Part shown: piece by piece, positions 41,651 through 49,969 of the stretch | Numbering within the stretch: position 1 is the first letter of the stretch | Layout: every line of letters begins with the position of its first letter | NCBI GenBank assembly: GCA_013822725.1 | Contig: PNKX01000021.1 | Span: forward strand, 1 to 64,000 | Direction of reading: 5' to 3' | From: Pirellula sp. | GTDB taxonomy: Bacteria; Planctomycetota; Planctomycetia; Pirellulales; Lacipirellulaceae | Length of the DNA stretch: 64,000 nucleotides | Notes under the pieces: model-generated | The model's input: the letters and a program-made list of their open reading frames with translations, nothing else | What the model was told of the DNA's origin: nothing | Database searches by the model: none | Position numbers and translations under genes: made by a program

Positions 41651-44287
41651 CTAGGGAATAAACATCAGCTCGTTCGCGTTTAGCATGCTGCGGCAGAAGG
41701 CGGGTAGGCCGTGAGTGGCGATGAGTTGTTGGGCGGCGACTAGCTCGGTCGCGTCGGGGTCGCGGTTGAAGGCGAGTTGAAACGCGCGGTCGATTTGGGC
41801 GAGCGGCTCGGCGCCTGCTTCTGTTTGCAGCCGCACAGCAAATCGCGCCGCCTGGTCGATCATGAAGCGGCTGTTGAACAGGTTGAGCGCCTGGATCGCC
41901 GTGATCGACGTGCCGCGCTTCGGGCAGACCTGGCCGCCGTCGGGGGCGTCGAATGCGCCGAAGATCGCGTCGGGCCGCATGCGGACGCGGTGCATGTAAA
42001 TCATGCGGCGCCATTCGTTGGGTCCGAACTCGGCCTTCGGCTCGTAGACGCGCACATAGTTGTCGTTCGGTTCGAACGCGCTCCAACCGGGCCCGCCCAT
42101 CGTCAGGTCGAGCGTGCCGGCGATTTGCAGGACCGAGTCGTGGATTGCTTCCGATTCGAGTCGTTGCGGCGGGTAGCGCCAGAGCAACCGCGTGCCGGCG
42201 TCGATGGCGACGCATTGCTCGCGTGGCTCGTTCGCTTGTTGGTAGGCGTTCGATGAGACAATAAGCCGATGAAGTTCCTTCACCGACCAGTCGCGAGCGA
42301 TGAACTGTTGTGCAAGCCAGTCAAGCAACTCGGGGTGGGTCGGCCGCGTGCCGTTGGCGCCGAAGTCGCTTGGCGTGTCGACGAGCCCGACGCCGAAGTG
42401 ATGCTGCCAGACGCGATTGACCATTACCCGCGCGGTGAGCGGATTGTCGGGGCTGGCGATCCACCGGGCGAGGGCGATCCGCCGCTGTTGTTCGGGGGCG
42501 TCGAGTGCGAGGCCGAGCGTGCCGAGCACCGTGAGGGAGTCGGGCGCCACTGGTTCCTTGGGCGAGAGCGGATCGCCGCGATGGAGCCGGCGCGTCGGCT
42601 CGGCCGGTTGGGCGAACGTGCCGGCGTAGACCATCACGCCGCTCTCGTTGTGGGGTCGCCGCATGGCGGACGTGGCGACTTCGTGCCACTCGCCGTCGCT
42701 GCCGAGGACTTCGATGGTGTAATCGACGGCGAGGCGATCGGCGTAGCCGCCCAACCGATCGCGGCCCCAGACGACGCGGTCGATCACCTGCGGCGCGGCG
42801 AAGTCGACTTGCGCCCAGCCCGTGCCGTGGGTCTCAGCGATCCAGCTCCAGTCGTTGCCGTACTTGCCGTCGTTGAGATTCGCGAGCCGGTGCTTCGACG
42901 TGTCGGGATAGTTGCCGGAGGAACTCGGTCGTCCGCCATGCTCGGCCAATGCAATGTTGAGCGACTTGGCGGGAACGTCGCTCTCACCGCCTGCCGTCCA
43001 GGCTTCCAACTCATCGAGACAAGGTTCGCTGCCGTTGTTCGTCGCCGCGATGGTGAAGCGAACGGCCCGGGCCTCGATCGGTTTAAAATGCTCTTCGTTC
43101 TGCAACGAACTCACCGCGGGGCGCAGGCCGTCGTCAACCGCCTCGCGATCGGACTTCATCCACGGCGTCTCCCCATGATTGACGCCAGCGAACACCGCCT
43201 GCAGCGCGTAAAAATCTTTCTGCAAGATCGGATCGAACTTGTGGTTGTGACACCGCGCACAGCCAACGGTGAGTCCCAGCAGCGCCGTCGCCGTCGTGTT
43301 CGTCATGTCGGCGAGTTCGTCTTGTCGCTGCATGAGTGTCAGGCCGACGTCGGGACTCTTTACCTGGTCCCACGGCCCCGCGACGAGGAAGCCGGTGGCG
43401 ACGGTCTCGCCGAGGGCGTCGCCGACAAGTTGCTCGGCGATAAACTGATCATACGGCTTGTCGTCGTTGAAGGCGGCGATGACGTAATCGCGATAGGGCC
43501 AGGCATTCTCACGAGGGACGTTCGTCTCGAACCCGCTCGTCTCGGCATAGCGGACGACGTCGAGCCAGTGCTGGGCCCACCGCTCGCCGTAACGCGGCGA
43601 CGCGAGTACGCGTTCGACCAGCTCAGCGTAAGCCTGCGGCCGATCGTCGGCGATGAACGCGGCGGTTTCCTCGGGCGTCGGCGGGAGGCCGAGCATGTCG
43701 AAATAGAGCCGGCGGATGAGCGTGCGGCGATCGGCCGGTGGCGACGGCGTGAGGCCCGTGTCGTGGAGTTTCGCCAAGATAAATGCGTCGACGGCAGTGG
43801 TGACCCACGGATCGTTCACCGTCGGCGGTTCGATCGGCGCGAGGGGTTGCAGCGACCAGTGGTCCGATTTGAGCGGCGCCGTCACCGGCTGATCGGGCGG
43901 CCCGGGCCACTCGGCGCCGGCGTCGATCCAACGGCGGATGACGGCGACCTCTTCCGCCGTGAGCTTCGCGCCGCTGGGGGGCATCTCAAGTTCGCCCGCG
44001 CCCGAAATGAACTGGACGAGCGGGCTGCCGGCCGCGTCGCCGGGGATGATCGCGGGGCCGAAGAGTTCGCCGCCGGCGAAGGTGACTTGCTGCACATCGA
44101 GGCGGAGGGCGCTTTCCTGGGCGTCGACGCCATGGCAGTCGAAGCACGCGCGGGCGAGGATCGGCAGCACGTCGTGGGTGAAGTCGACGGGCTTGGCCGG
44201 GGCTGCGTCAGCCGCGCACGATGTTCGCGCTATCACCGCGATGGCAGTGCATAGAACGATCAAGTGTGGTGGAAGAATGCGACGCAT
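41651..44287 (-). CDS. PSCyt1-DUF1549-DUF1553 protein with discoidin-like insertion
   Basis: 878 residues, signal peptide 1-25. A planctomycete cytochrome c domain contains the haem motif CFDCH at about residues 53-57. DUF1549 covers roughly 155-360 (DAFILAKLHDTGLTPSPPAD, RWAQHWLDVVRYAETSGFET, NHKFDPILQKDFYALQAVFA). Residues about 410-560 look like an F5/8 type C (discoidin) carbohydrate-binding insertion (VRFTIAATNNGSEPCLDELE, GWAQVDFAAPQVIDRVVWGR). DUF1553 follows (ARWIASPDNPLTARVMVNRV, WQHHFGVGLVDTPSDFGANG, SNAYQQANEP, FNRDPDATELVAAQQL). It is encoded upstream of the DUF1501 gene and is probably a surface redox or carbohydrate-related complex. Confidence 0.95.
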   Translation of the reverse strand: MRRILPPHLIVLCTAIAVIARTSCAADAAPAKPVDFTHDVLPILARACFDCHGVDAQESALRLDVQQVTFAGGELFGPAIIPGDAAGSPLVQFISGAGELEMPPSGAKLTAEEVAVIRRWIDAGAEWPGPPDQPVTAPLKSDHWSLQPLAPIEPPTVNDPWVTTAVDAFILAKLHDTGLTPSPPADRRTLIRRLYFDMLGLPPTPEETAAFIADDRPQAYAELVERVLASPRYGERWAQHWLDVVRYAETSGFETNVPRENAWPYRDYVIAAFNDDKPYDQFIAEQLVGDALGETVATGFLVAGPWDQVKSPDVGLTLMQRQDELADMTNTTATALLGLTVGCARCHNHKFDPILQKDFYALQAVFAGVNHGETPWMKSDREAVDDGLRPAVSSLQNEEHFKPIEARAVRFTIAATNNGSEPCLDELEAWTAGGESDVPAKSLNIALAEHGGRPSSSGNYPDTSKHRLANLNDGKYGNDWSWIAETHGTGWAQVDFAAPQVIDRVVWGRDRLGGYADRLAVDYTIEVLGSDGEWHEVATSAMRRPHNESGVMVYAGTFAQPAEPTRRLHRGDPLSPKEPVAPDSLTVLGTLGLALDAPEQQRRIALARWIASPDNPLTARVMVNRVWQHHFGVGLVDTPSDFGANGTRPTHPELLDWLAQQFIARDWSVKELHRLIVSSNAYQQANEPREQCVAIDAGTRLLWRYPPQRLESEAIHDSVLQIAGTLDLTMGGPGWSAFEPNDNYVRVYEPKAEFGPNEWRRMIYMHRVRMRPDAIFGAFDAPDGGQVCPKRGTSITAIQALNLFNSRFMIDQAARFAVRLQTEAGAEPLAQIDRAFQLAFNRDPDATELVAAQQLIATHGLPAFCRSMLNANELMFIP

Positions 44288-44315
44288 CGGATTGCGGCCC
44301 CTGGCTCCGCCATTT

Positions 44316-44399
44316 CAGCCCCCGGCTCTGCCGGGGGGTAGCATGACGCAGGACGACGCCGACCGGCATGGTGACCGACCCCCGGCGGAGCCGGGGGCT
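44316..44399. repeat. CCCGGGCTCCGCCCGGG element, copy d
   Basis: Arms 44316-44343 (CAGCCCCCGGCTCTGCCGGG) and 44373-44399. The loop contains CCGGCATGGTGACCGAC, as in copies b and g. Confidence 0.9.
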
Positions 44400-44400
44400 T

Positions 44401-45795
44401 TTATGTGGATGCCGCCACCTCATACAAACACCGATCAATCACATCGATCGCGAAATCAAGCTCCTCGCGTTTGATGATCAATGGCGGGGTGAGCAGCAAG
44501 ATGTTCCCCATCGTGAGTTTAAAGCTCAGTCCCTTGTCGAGCGCCCGGTACATCACCTGTTCCGCTTCGTCGGTCGCGCGCTCGCGCGTCGTGCGACTCT
44601 TCACTAGTTCGACGCCGAGGGTGAGGCCCAGCCCGCGAACGTCGCCGATCAGTTCGTGGCGTTGGGCCAGTTCGCGAAGTCGGCCGAGGGCGTGCTCGCC
44701 AAGCGTCGCGGCATGTTTCAGCAGCCCCTCGCGTTCGATGACTTCGATCGTGGCGAGCGCCGCCGCGCAGGCGACCGGGCTCTTCTCGTGGGTGTAGTGG
44801 CCGAGCGCGCGATCGCCGGCGATGTCGAGCTTCTCGTTGGCCAGCAGCGCCGCCAGCGGCATAATGCCGCCGCCGAGTCCCTTGCCGGTGACCAGAATGT
44901 CGGGGACGACGTCGAAGTTCTCGCACGAAAACCATTTGCCGGTGCGACCGAGGCCTTGCCAGATTTCGTCGAAGATCAGCAGCGTGCCGTGGCGATCGCA
45001 CGCCTTACGGACTCGCTGCCAGTATTCAGGCTTCGGGATGTACGGCGTCGCGCGGCATGGCTCGGCGATCACCGCCGCCACATCCGTTTCCTTCTCCAAC
45101 ACGTACTCGATGTAGTTCGAACACTTCAAATCGCAACCGCCGCGGGTACTGCAGTCCCACAGGCAACGGTATTCATCTGGCGGCGGCACATGCTCGCAGC
45201 CGGGGAGCAGCGGGCCGATGCCGGCGCGGAAGATCGCTTCGCCGCCGATCGAGATCGCATCGAGCGACGCTCCGTGGAACGAATCCCACATGCTGATCGT
45301 CTTGTGCCGGCCAGTGGCGAGCCGCGCCAGCTTCAGCGCGATGCCGATCGCCTCGGTCCCGCCGGGGCAAAAGAGGACCTTGTTGAGATTACCCGGGGCG
45401 ATCTCGGTCAGTCGACGGGCCAAATCGACCGCCACCTGGTTCGTGTAACGGCGGGTGCAGAACGACAACTCGTCCAGCTGCCGACGAATCGCGGCGACCA
45501 CCTCGGGGTGGGCGAACCCGACCTGATGGACGTTGTTGCCGTGGAAATCCATGTACCGCCGTCCCTGGACGTCGGTGACGTAAATCCCCTCGCAACTCTC
45601 CATGGCGTTGAGACAGGGAGTCGAGAGCGACTGGTGGAGGAAATACCGGGAGTCTTCCTCCAGCAGGCGGCGGGTCGGGTCGTCGAGGGCGGCGGCCTGC
45701 CATTCGCTGCGGCGGTCGGAACGGTTGACGTCCCCCTCGGAACGCTGGGTCGCCGGATCGAGCTGGTGGACGGGTCCCAGAGGGGGTGAAGCCAT
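44401..45795 (-). CDS. Class III PLP aminotransferase family protein
   Basis: 464 residues from the ATG at 45795. Class III fold: YMDFHGNNVHQVGFAHPEVV, LFCPGGTEAIGIALKLARLA, SFHGASLDAISIGGEA, LLIFDEIWQGLGRTGKWFSC and the PLP lysine in ILVTGKGLGGGIMP. A cysteine-rich insertion (CLWDCSTRGGCDLKC) is notable. The FHGNNVHQVG and SFHGASLDAISIGGEA segments recall the (R)-1-hydroxy-2-aminoethylphosphonate ammonia-lyases (PbfA), which are lyases of this fold; that identification is tentative. No phosphonate genes are adjacent. Confidence 0.92.
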   Translation of the reverse strand: MASPPLGPVHQLDPATQRSEGDVNRSDRRSEWQAAALDDPTRRLLEEDSRYFLHQSLSTPCLNAMESCEGIYVTDVQGRRYMDFHGNNVHQVGFAHPEVVAAIRRQLDELSFCTRRYTNQVAVDLARRLTEIAPGNLNKVLFCPGGTEAIGIALKLARLATGRHKTISMWDSFHGASLDAISIGGEAIFRAGIGPLLPGCEHVPPPDEYRCLWDCSTRGGCDLKCSNYIEYVLEKETDVAAVIAEPCRATPYIPKPEYWQRVRKACDRHGTLLIFDEIWQGLGRTGKWFSCENFDVVPDILVTGKGLGGGIMPLAALLANEKLDIAGDRALGHYTHEKSPVACAAALATIEVIEREGLLKHAATLGEHALGRLRELAQRHELIGDVRGLGLTLGVELVKSRTTRERATDEAEQVMYRALDKGLSFKLTMGNILLLTPPLIIKREELDFAIDVIDRCLYEVAAST

Positions 45796-46055
45796 GGCGC
45801 CGAATCGGTGAGGAGGTTGGCCGTTAAGAGGCGTCGTCCGGAGCCTCAATGGTCGATGACCACAAGACTCTAGCGTAAGCACAGTTTCAGGGGAGAGCCA
45901 GCGGAGGAAGCGTCAGACGTACCAATCATTTGCGTTTGGAAGCGGGGAGGAATCGGACCTGGGACATACGCCGCCGGTAGCAACCTGAAGGCCTCCATCC
46001 TTTGGGAGAATTTAGTACGAAGGGAGTGGTTTTTCCCCGCGAGGCGGCAAAACGC

Positions 46056-46808
46056 TCAACTCTTCCGTTTGATGAACAGCATCAACACGATGCCCATCAA
46101 CAGCCCGCCGCCGAGAATCGCGACCATCGGCAACGGCGCGAACCGTTCGTCCCATGCTTCCATGCCGTGATGTAGGTTGACGCCGAAGATCGCCGCGAGC
46201 GTTGCCATCGGAAAGAAACAGGCGACCAGCATGTTAAGACGGTAAGCGGCGGTGGCGGCTTGGCGGCTCGACTCGGCTTCTTCTTCAGCGCGTTGAGCGA
46301 CCGCGAAGTCGAGCGCGTTCTTCGAATCGTTGTGGAGCAGTTCTGCTGAGCGAGCGAGGGCGTAGGCCCGGTCGCGCCAGAGGAGGAGTTGGCGATCGTC
46401 CGGAGCGCCTTCGCGGGCGTCTTGGAGCGCTTCGTGCAGATTGCGCGTGGAGCGGACAAGCGGATTGAGTTGATTCAAGAGATTGAAATACTCGCGGGCC
46501 GTCTGAGCCTTATCCTCGGTCTCTTGCAGGCGGTCGATCATCCGCTCGTAATCGGCGAGCAGCTGGCCGACGCCGGGTTGGCTCGGCGCCGTGCCGGGCG
46601 GCGTCCAGGTGCCGTTGGCGTCGCGCCAGAAAAAGCGACCTTCGCGTTCAGTCGTGTCGGGGGCGGGCGGCGCGTGCAGGATCACCAACAGGTGGCCATC
46701 GGCCTTCATCGTCCGCTGGCGGCCCGGCTGATCGCCGAGGCGGCGGTGGAATTCGTCGGGAACCTGCCAGCTAAGCGGTAGCAGTGAGCGGACGCTGGGA
46801 TGAGCCAT
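46056..46808 (-). CDS. CorA-like divalent cation transporter family protein
   Basis: 250 residues from the ATG at 46808. A cytoplasmic alpha/beta and long coiled-coil part (ETEDKAQTAREYFNLLNQLN and on) is followed by two closely spaced C-terminal membrane segments (about 193-215 and 228-247), the CorA/ZntB topology. The loop between them, normally Gly-Met-Asn, reads FGVNLHHGME, closer to the Gly-Val-Asn of ZntB. The N-terminal domain is shorter than in E. coli CorA (316). Substrate could be magnesium, zinc or another divalent cation. Confidence 0.82.
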   Translation of the reverse strand: MAHPSVRSLLPLSWQVPDEFHRRLGDQPGRQRTMKADGHLLVILHAPPAPDTTEREGRFFWRDANGTWTPPGTAPSQPGVGQLLADYERMIDRLQETEDKAQTAREYFNLLNQLNPLVRSTRNLHEALQDAREGAPDDRQLLLWRDRAYALARSAELLHNDSKNALDFAVAQRAEEEAESSRQAATAAYRLNMLVACFFPMATLAAIFGVNLHHGMEAWDERFAPLPMVAILGGGLLMGIVLMLFIKRKS

Positions 46809-46836
46809 AAGGTTGTTCCTGCCAAGTTTGCGTTTC

Positions 46837-46920
46837 AACCCCGAGCTCCGCCCGGGGGTCGCGTTGCGTGAGTGAACGTGTTGCGCCTAGATGACGTCCC
46901 TCCGGCGGAGCCAAGGCCTG
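46837..46920. repeat. CCCGGGCTCCGCCCGGG element, copy e, degenerate
   Basis: Left arm 46837-46863 is good (CCGAGCTCCGCCCGGGGGTC); the right arm 46892-46920 has several mismatches (CCTCCGGCGGAGCCAAGGCC). Confidence 0.7.
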
Positions 46921-46947
46921 AATGGGCGTGCCACGCTCGTCGATCAA

Positions 46948-48123
46948 CTACTTCTTATCCATGGCAGGCAGGTTATCAGGCCCGAACTGGGTGATCCAGT
47001 AGAAAGGCTTCTCCGCCTCGTCGACGCGCAGTTCGCCGGCCAAGCGGCCTTGGCTCAACGCGCGATCGACGGCGCGGCGAATGTACGTCTTGCCGCGGGG
47101 AACGGCGACGTCGATCTTCGCCGGGTCGATCGAGCGGACTGCCAGCACCCGCTCATCGAACAGCAGCGGGATCTCCATGTGGGGACCAAGCGCCGCAAGG
47201 GCTTCCTCAAGAGTGAAGCCTTTGATTTCGATGTTCGTGAAGCGGTACATCGCCGGCACGAGTTCGCGGTCCGACTGGGCCGGACGCCAACCGGCAGGCC
47301 AGCCGCGGACGCCCGCTCCCGCTTTCACGACGCGCAGCCGCAGTGGTTGCCCTAGCTTTTGCTCCGGCAGCATCGTGAGTTCAGCCGGTCGCAGAGCGAT
47401 GGCGATCGCGGCGCCGGTCGTCATCCCATGCAACTCGCCGTTGAGCGGTTTCGCGGCCCGCAGGGCGGCGCGGGCGGAGGCGTCGAACTCTAAGGGAATC
47501 TTCAGCCCCTCTTTGAGCGAGGCGACGATGGCTTCAGGCGCCATTCCCTTGGTGTTCAACGTCACCGGCGCCGAGAGCTCTTCGTAAACCTGCTCGAACT
47601 GCTGCTTCGTGAGATTGAAGATGCCGCGCTCAACGCCTTGATTGGCGGCGCGCTCGGGGAGCGATTCAAAGTAGGCCTGAAGTTTTGCCCGCTCGCTGAA
47701 GCCGAATTTGCCGCCGGGAAGTTCCAGCTGGTCGCGGCGATTGAGAATGCCGACGAGTTTGAAGCGTTGGCTTTCGCCCTCGCCCGTGGCAGTGACCGCC
47801 GGTTCGTCGCCGCCATTGGCGCCGCGGAGGCGCACGCGGGCGAGATCCATGTCGTTAAGTAACTTGCCCCACTCCTGCATGGCGCCGAACGGCGAGCCAG
47901 CTTCGGCGGCGACTTCGATGTCGATCGGCAGCGCGGCTTGGGCGGCGTTGGTTGAATAGAAAAGAGTTGAACCGCCAAGGACGCCAAGGAGCGCCAAGGG
48001 AATGCCATGGAACCCCCACGACACGAGCGACGCGACGAGGGATAGCACAAGTGCAAGTGGATTCGACGAAGGAAGAACGCGCGTTTTCTCGTCGTGCCCG
48101 TCGTGCCGTTGTGGTTCAATCAT
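46948..48123 (-). CDS. Secreted protein with two STN-like repeats, start uncertain
   Basis: 391 codons from the upstream ATG. I do not recognise a named family. After a signal-peptide-like core (PLALLGVLGGSTLFYSTNAA, cleavage near AQA) there are two modules that resemble secretin/TonB N-terminal (STN) domains: GMAPEAIVASLKEGLKIPLE with FDASARAAL, and GFTLEEALAALGPHMEIPLL with FDERVLAV. The first 50-odd codons are written in an intergenic repeat: the hydrophobic core comes from the arm 47969-48005. A TTG at 47997 would be an alternative start inside that arm. Cell-envelope location is likely; partner unknown. Confidence 0.75.
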   Translation of the reverse strand: MIEPQRHDGHDEKTRVLPSSNPLALVLSLVASLVSWGFHGIPLALLGVLGGSTLFYSTNAAQAALPIDIEVAAEAGSPFGAMQEWGKLLNDMDLARVRLRGANGGDEPAVTATGEGESQRFKLVGILNRRDQLELPGGKFGFSERAKLQAYFESLPERAANQGVERGIFNLTKQQFEQVYEELSAPVTLNTKGMAPEAIVASLKEGLKIPLEFDASARAALRAAKPLNGELHGMTTGAAIAIALRPAELTMLPEQKLGQPLRLRVVKAGAGVRGWPAGWRPAQSDRELVPAMYRFTNIEIKGFTLEEALAALGPHMEIPLLFDERVLAVRSIDPAKIDVAVPRGKTYIRRAVDRALSQGRLAGELRVDEAEKPFYWITQFGPDNLPAMDKK

Positions 48124-48164
48124 CTCTCTGTATTCCTTGACGCACCTTGGCGTCTTAGCGGTTC
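47969..48164. repeat. Nested inverted repeat overlapping a gene start
   Basis: Outer arms 47969-48005 and 48130-48164 (GAACCGCCAAGGACGCCAAG family). Inside, CCACGACACGAGCGACGCGA at 48015 opposes TCGTCGTGCCCGTCGTGCCG at 48090; the right part matches 61262-61299. The sequence encodes the N-terminus of the 46948-48123 protein. Confidence 0.85.
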
Positions 48165-48211
48165 AATTCTTTCCGCTGTCTGAAAGAAATTGTAGCATTC
48201 AACAACCGCGG

Positions 48212-49765
48212 CTACTCGCTGAGTTTCTTCTTCACCGTCCGCCAATCGAGGCCCATCCGCTTGGCGGTCTGCTCGTAGCTCCCGCAATGGGCATGCACGA
48301 TTTTGCAGTATCGCCGCAACAGCTCCTCGGCGGTCAGCTCGCCGCCGCGGATCGAACGCGCCGTCGATTCCCAATCCTCTCCCGCCGTCTTCGCCGCAGC
48401 CGCCGGAGTGTAAGCGCCGTGAATCATCACGTTGCGGAAGCACTGCTCCAACTCACGCACGTTGCCGGGCCATGGATAGCGCGGCCCCAAGTGTTTGCCG
48501 ATCCACTCGCACACTTCCGCCGCGAGCGATTCGGCTTCCTCCGGCGCCACGCGGCGAGCGCTCACCACAAGCAAGTGCTCCAAGTCCTCCGGCGATTCGT
48601 CGAGTTGTTCTCGCAGCGTCGGCGTCGTGATCCGATCGGCGCAGAGGCGATAGTAAAAGTCCTCGCGGAACCGGCCGGCGTCGATCTCGTCGATGAGGTT
48701 CCGATTCGTCGCGGCAATGACCTTGCCGGAGAAGCGTCGCTCGGCCGTGTCGCCGAGCCGCTGGAACATCCGGCTCTGCAGCACACGCAGTAGTTTTACT
48801 TGGATCGATGCATCGAGTTCGCCGATCTCGTCGAGGAACACGGCGCCGTTCGTTGGGCAAGTCTCCAACCAACCGACGCGATCAGCCACGGCGCCGGTGA
48901 ATGCTCCGCGACGATGGCCGAAGAGTTCGGACTCGATGAGCGTCGGCGACAGCGCCGAGAGATTCACCGGATGAAAGCCAGCGCAAAAGTCTTCGACGAA
49001 TCGTCCCCGTTCGCCGTCAAATGGAATGTAGCGCGATAGCCCAATCGCGCGGGCTACCAATTCCTTGCCGGTGCCTGAAGGCCCGGTGATGAGCGTCGTT
49101 ACGTCGCCGAGGCAGCGATAGATCGAACGCTGATAGCGCCGCAGGTCGTGCGTGAAGACGGACTCCCACACCATGCTTCGCAGCCGCGCCGCCGCAGGCG
49201 AGCGGCCGACGATGAAGAAGAAGACGTGGAAGAACGCTCGCCGTAGCTGAAAGTAGCAAGCGATCATGTGGGCCGGATCGTAGCCGATGCCGAGTGGCCG
49301 CCCGCCCGGAGTGAAGTAGCGACTCACGTCGTCGCGGAACTTCCGCCAGAAGGGAACCTGCGTGGCCGGCTGGCCGGCGTGGGCCGCCTCGATCATCTCT
49401 TGGAGTTCGATGCGGTAGGCGTCGAAGAGGTAGTACAGCACCGCATCGGAGTAGAGTTCCAACTCGCGCTCGTCGGCCTTCGCTCCGGCGGCGAGTCGTT
49501 CGGCGGCCTCGCGGACGAGGGTCGCTGCGTGCGCTGCGATCCTTTGGTAGTTCGGATCGGGGGCCGTCGCCGCGAGTTGCAGGCTCCAAACCGCCTGAGC
49601 GCCAATGAACTGGTCGCCCAGAATTTGTCGCTCCAACTCGACCCGCTCTATCTGGAATGGGTTGACGTACCCCAACCGAGAAACGGCGGCGGCGAGCTGA
49701 CGTTGCGCGGGGGTAAAGAGCGACATGCTTTCGCCAGGCGGCATTTTATGCTGGTGGTCCTGCAT
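48212..49765 (-). CDS. Sigma-54-dependent Fis-family transcriptional activator
   Basis: 517 codons, alternative ATG at 49726. The N-terminal ~200 residues form a helical sensor region I do not recognise. The AAA+ domain follows with Walker A GPSGTGKE, the sigma-54 contact loop GHRRGAFTGAVADR, Walker B VFLDEIGELD, sensor AATNRNLIDEIDAGRFREDF and YPWPGNVRELEQCF. The C-terminus is a Fis-type helix-turn-helix (GSYEQTAKRMGLDWRTVKKK). It activates transcription from sigma-54 promoters in response to an unknown signal. Divergently transcribed from the VIT-VWA gene, which may be a target. Confidence 0.94.
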   Translation of the reverse strand: MQDHQHKMPPGESMSLFTPAQRQLAAAVSRLGYVNPFQIERVELERQILGDQFIGAQAVWSLQLAATAPDPNYQRIAAHAATLVREAAERLAAGAKADERELELYSDAVLYYLFDAYRIELQEMIEAAHAGQPATQVPFWRKFRDDVSRYFTPGGRPLGIGYDPAHMIACYFQLRRAFFHVFFFIVGRSPAAARLRSMVWESVFTHDLRRYQRSIYRCLGDVTTLITGPSGTGKELVARAIGLSRYIPFDGERGRFVEDFCAGFHPVNLSALSPTLIESELFGHRRGAFTGAVADRVGWLETCPTNGAVFLDEIGELDASIQVKLLRVLQSRMFQRLGDTAERRFSGKVIAATNRNLIDEIDAGRFREDFYYRLCADRITTPTLREQLDESPEDLEHLLVVSARRVAPEEAESLAAEVCEWIGKHLGPRYPWPGNVRELEQCFRNVMIHGAYTPAAAAKTAGEDWESTARSIRGGELTAEELLRRYCKIVHAHCGSYEQTAKRMGLDWRTVKKKLSE

Positions 49766-49969
49766 TAAGTGTAGTGTCTATTCCTGTTACTTGTGTGATT
49801 GTGGGTGATGTATTGTCACCTAATTCATTACCCAGTAATGACTTGTGGCATAGCAAGAAACTCTGGCCCGCAGCTTGCTTTAGCGAACTCCAGCCAAAGT
49901 TGGTCGGTGCGACCAGCAGGCCGCCGCGGAGTGATCCGCGGCCCCTCCCTCCGGATAGGAGTTCGCAAG

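Noticed and set aside
42269..44254. 661-codon open frame antisense to the DUF1553 gene
   Set aside because: Shadow frame of a GC-rich gene; low-complexity Arg/Val/Gly composition and no motif. The same applies to 37891-39741 and 49880-51976 antisense to the acyl-CoA ligase and VIT-VWA genes.
45920..45980. tRNA-like TpsiC sequence (GGTCCGATTCC) on the minus strand
   Set aside because: No matching acceptor stem or anticodon arm upstream, and the stem around the loop does not pair.
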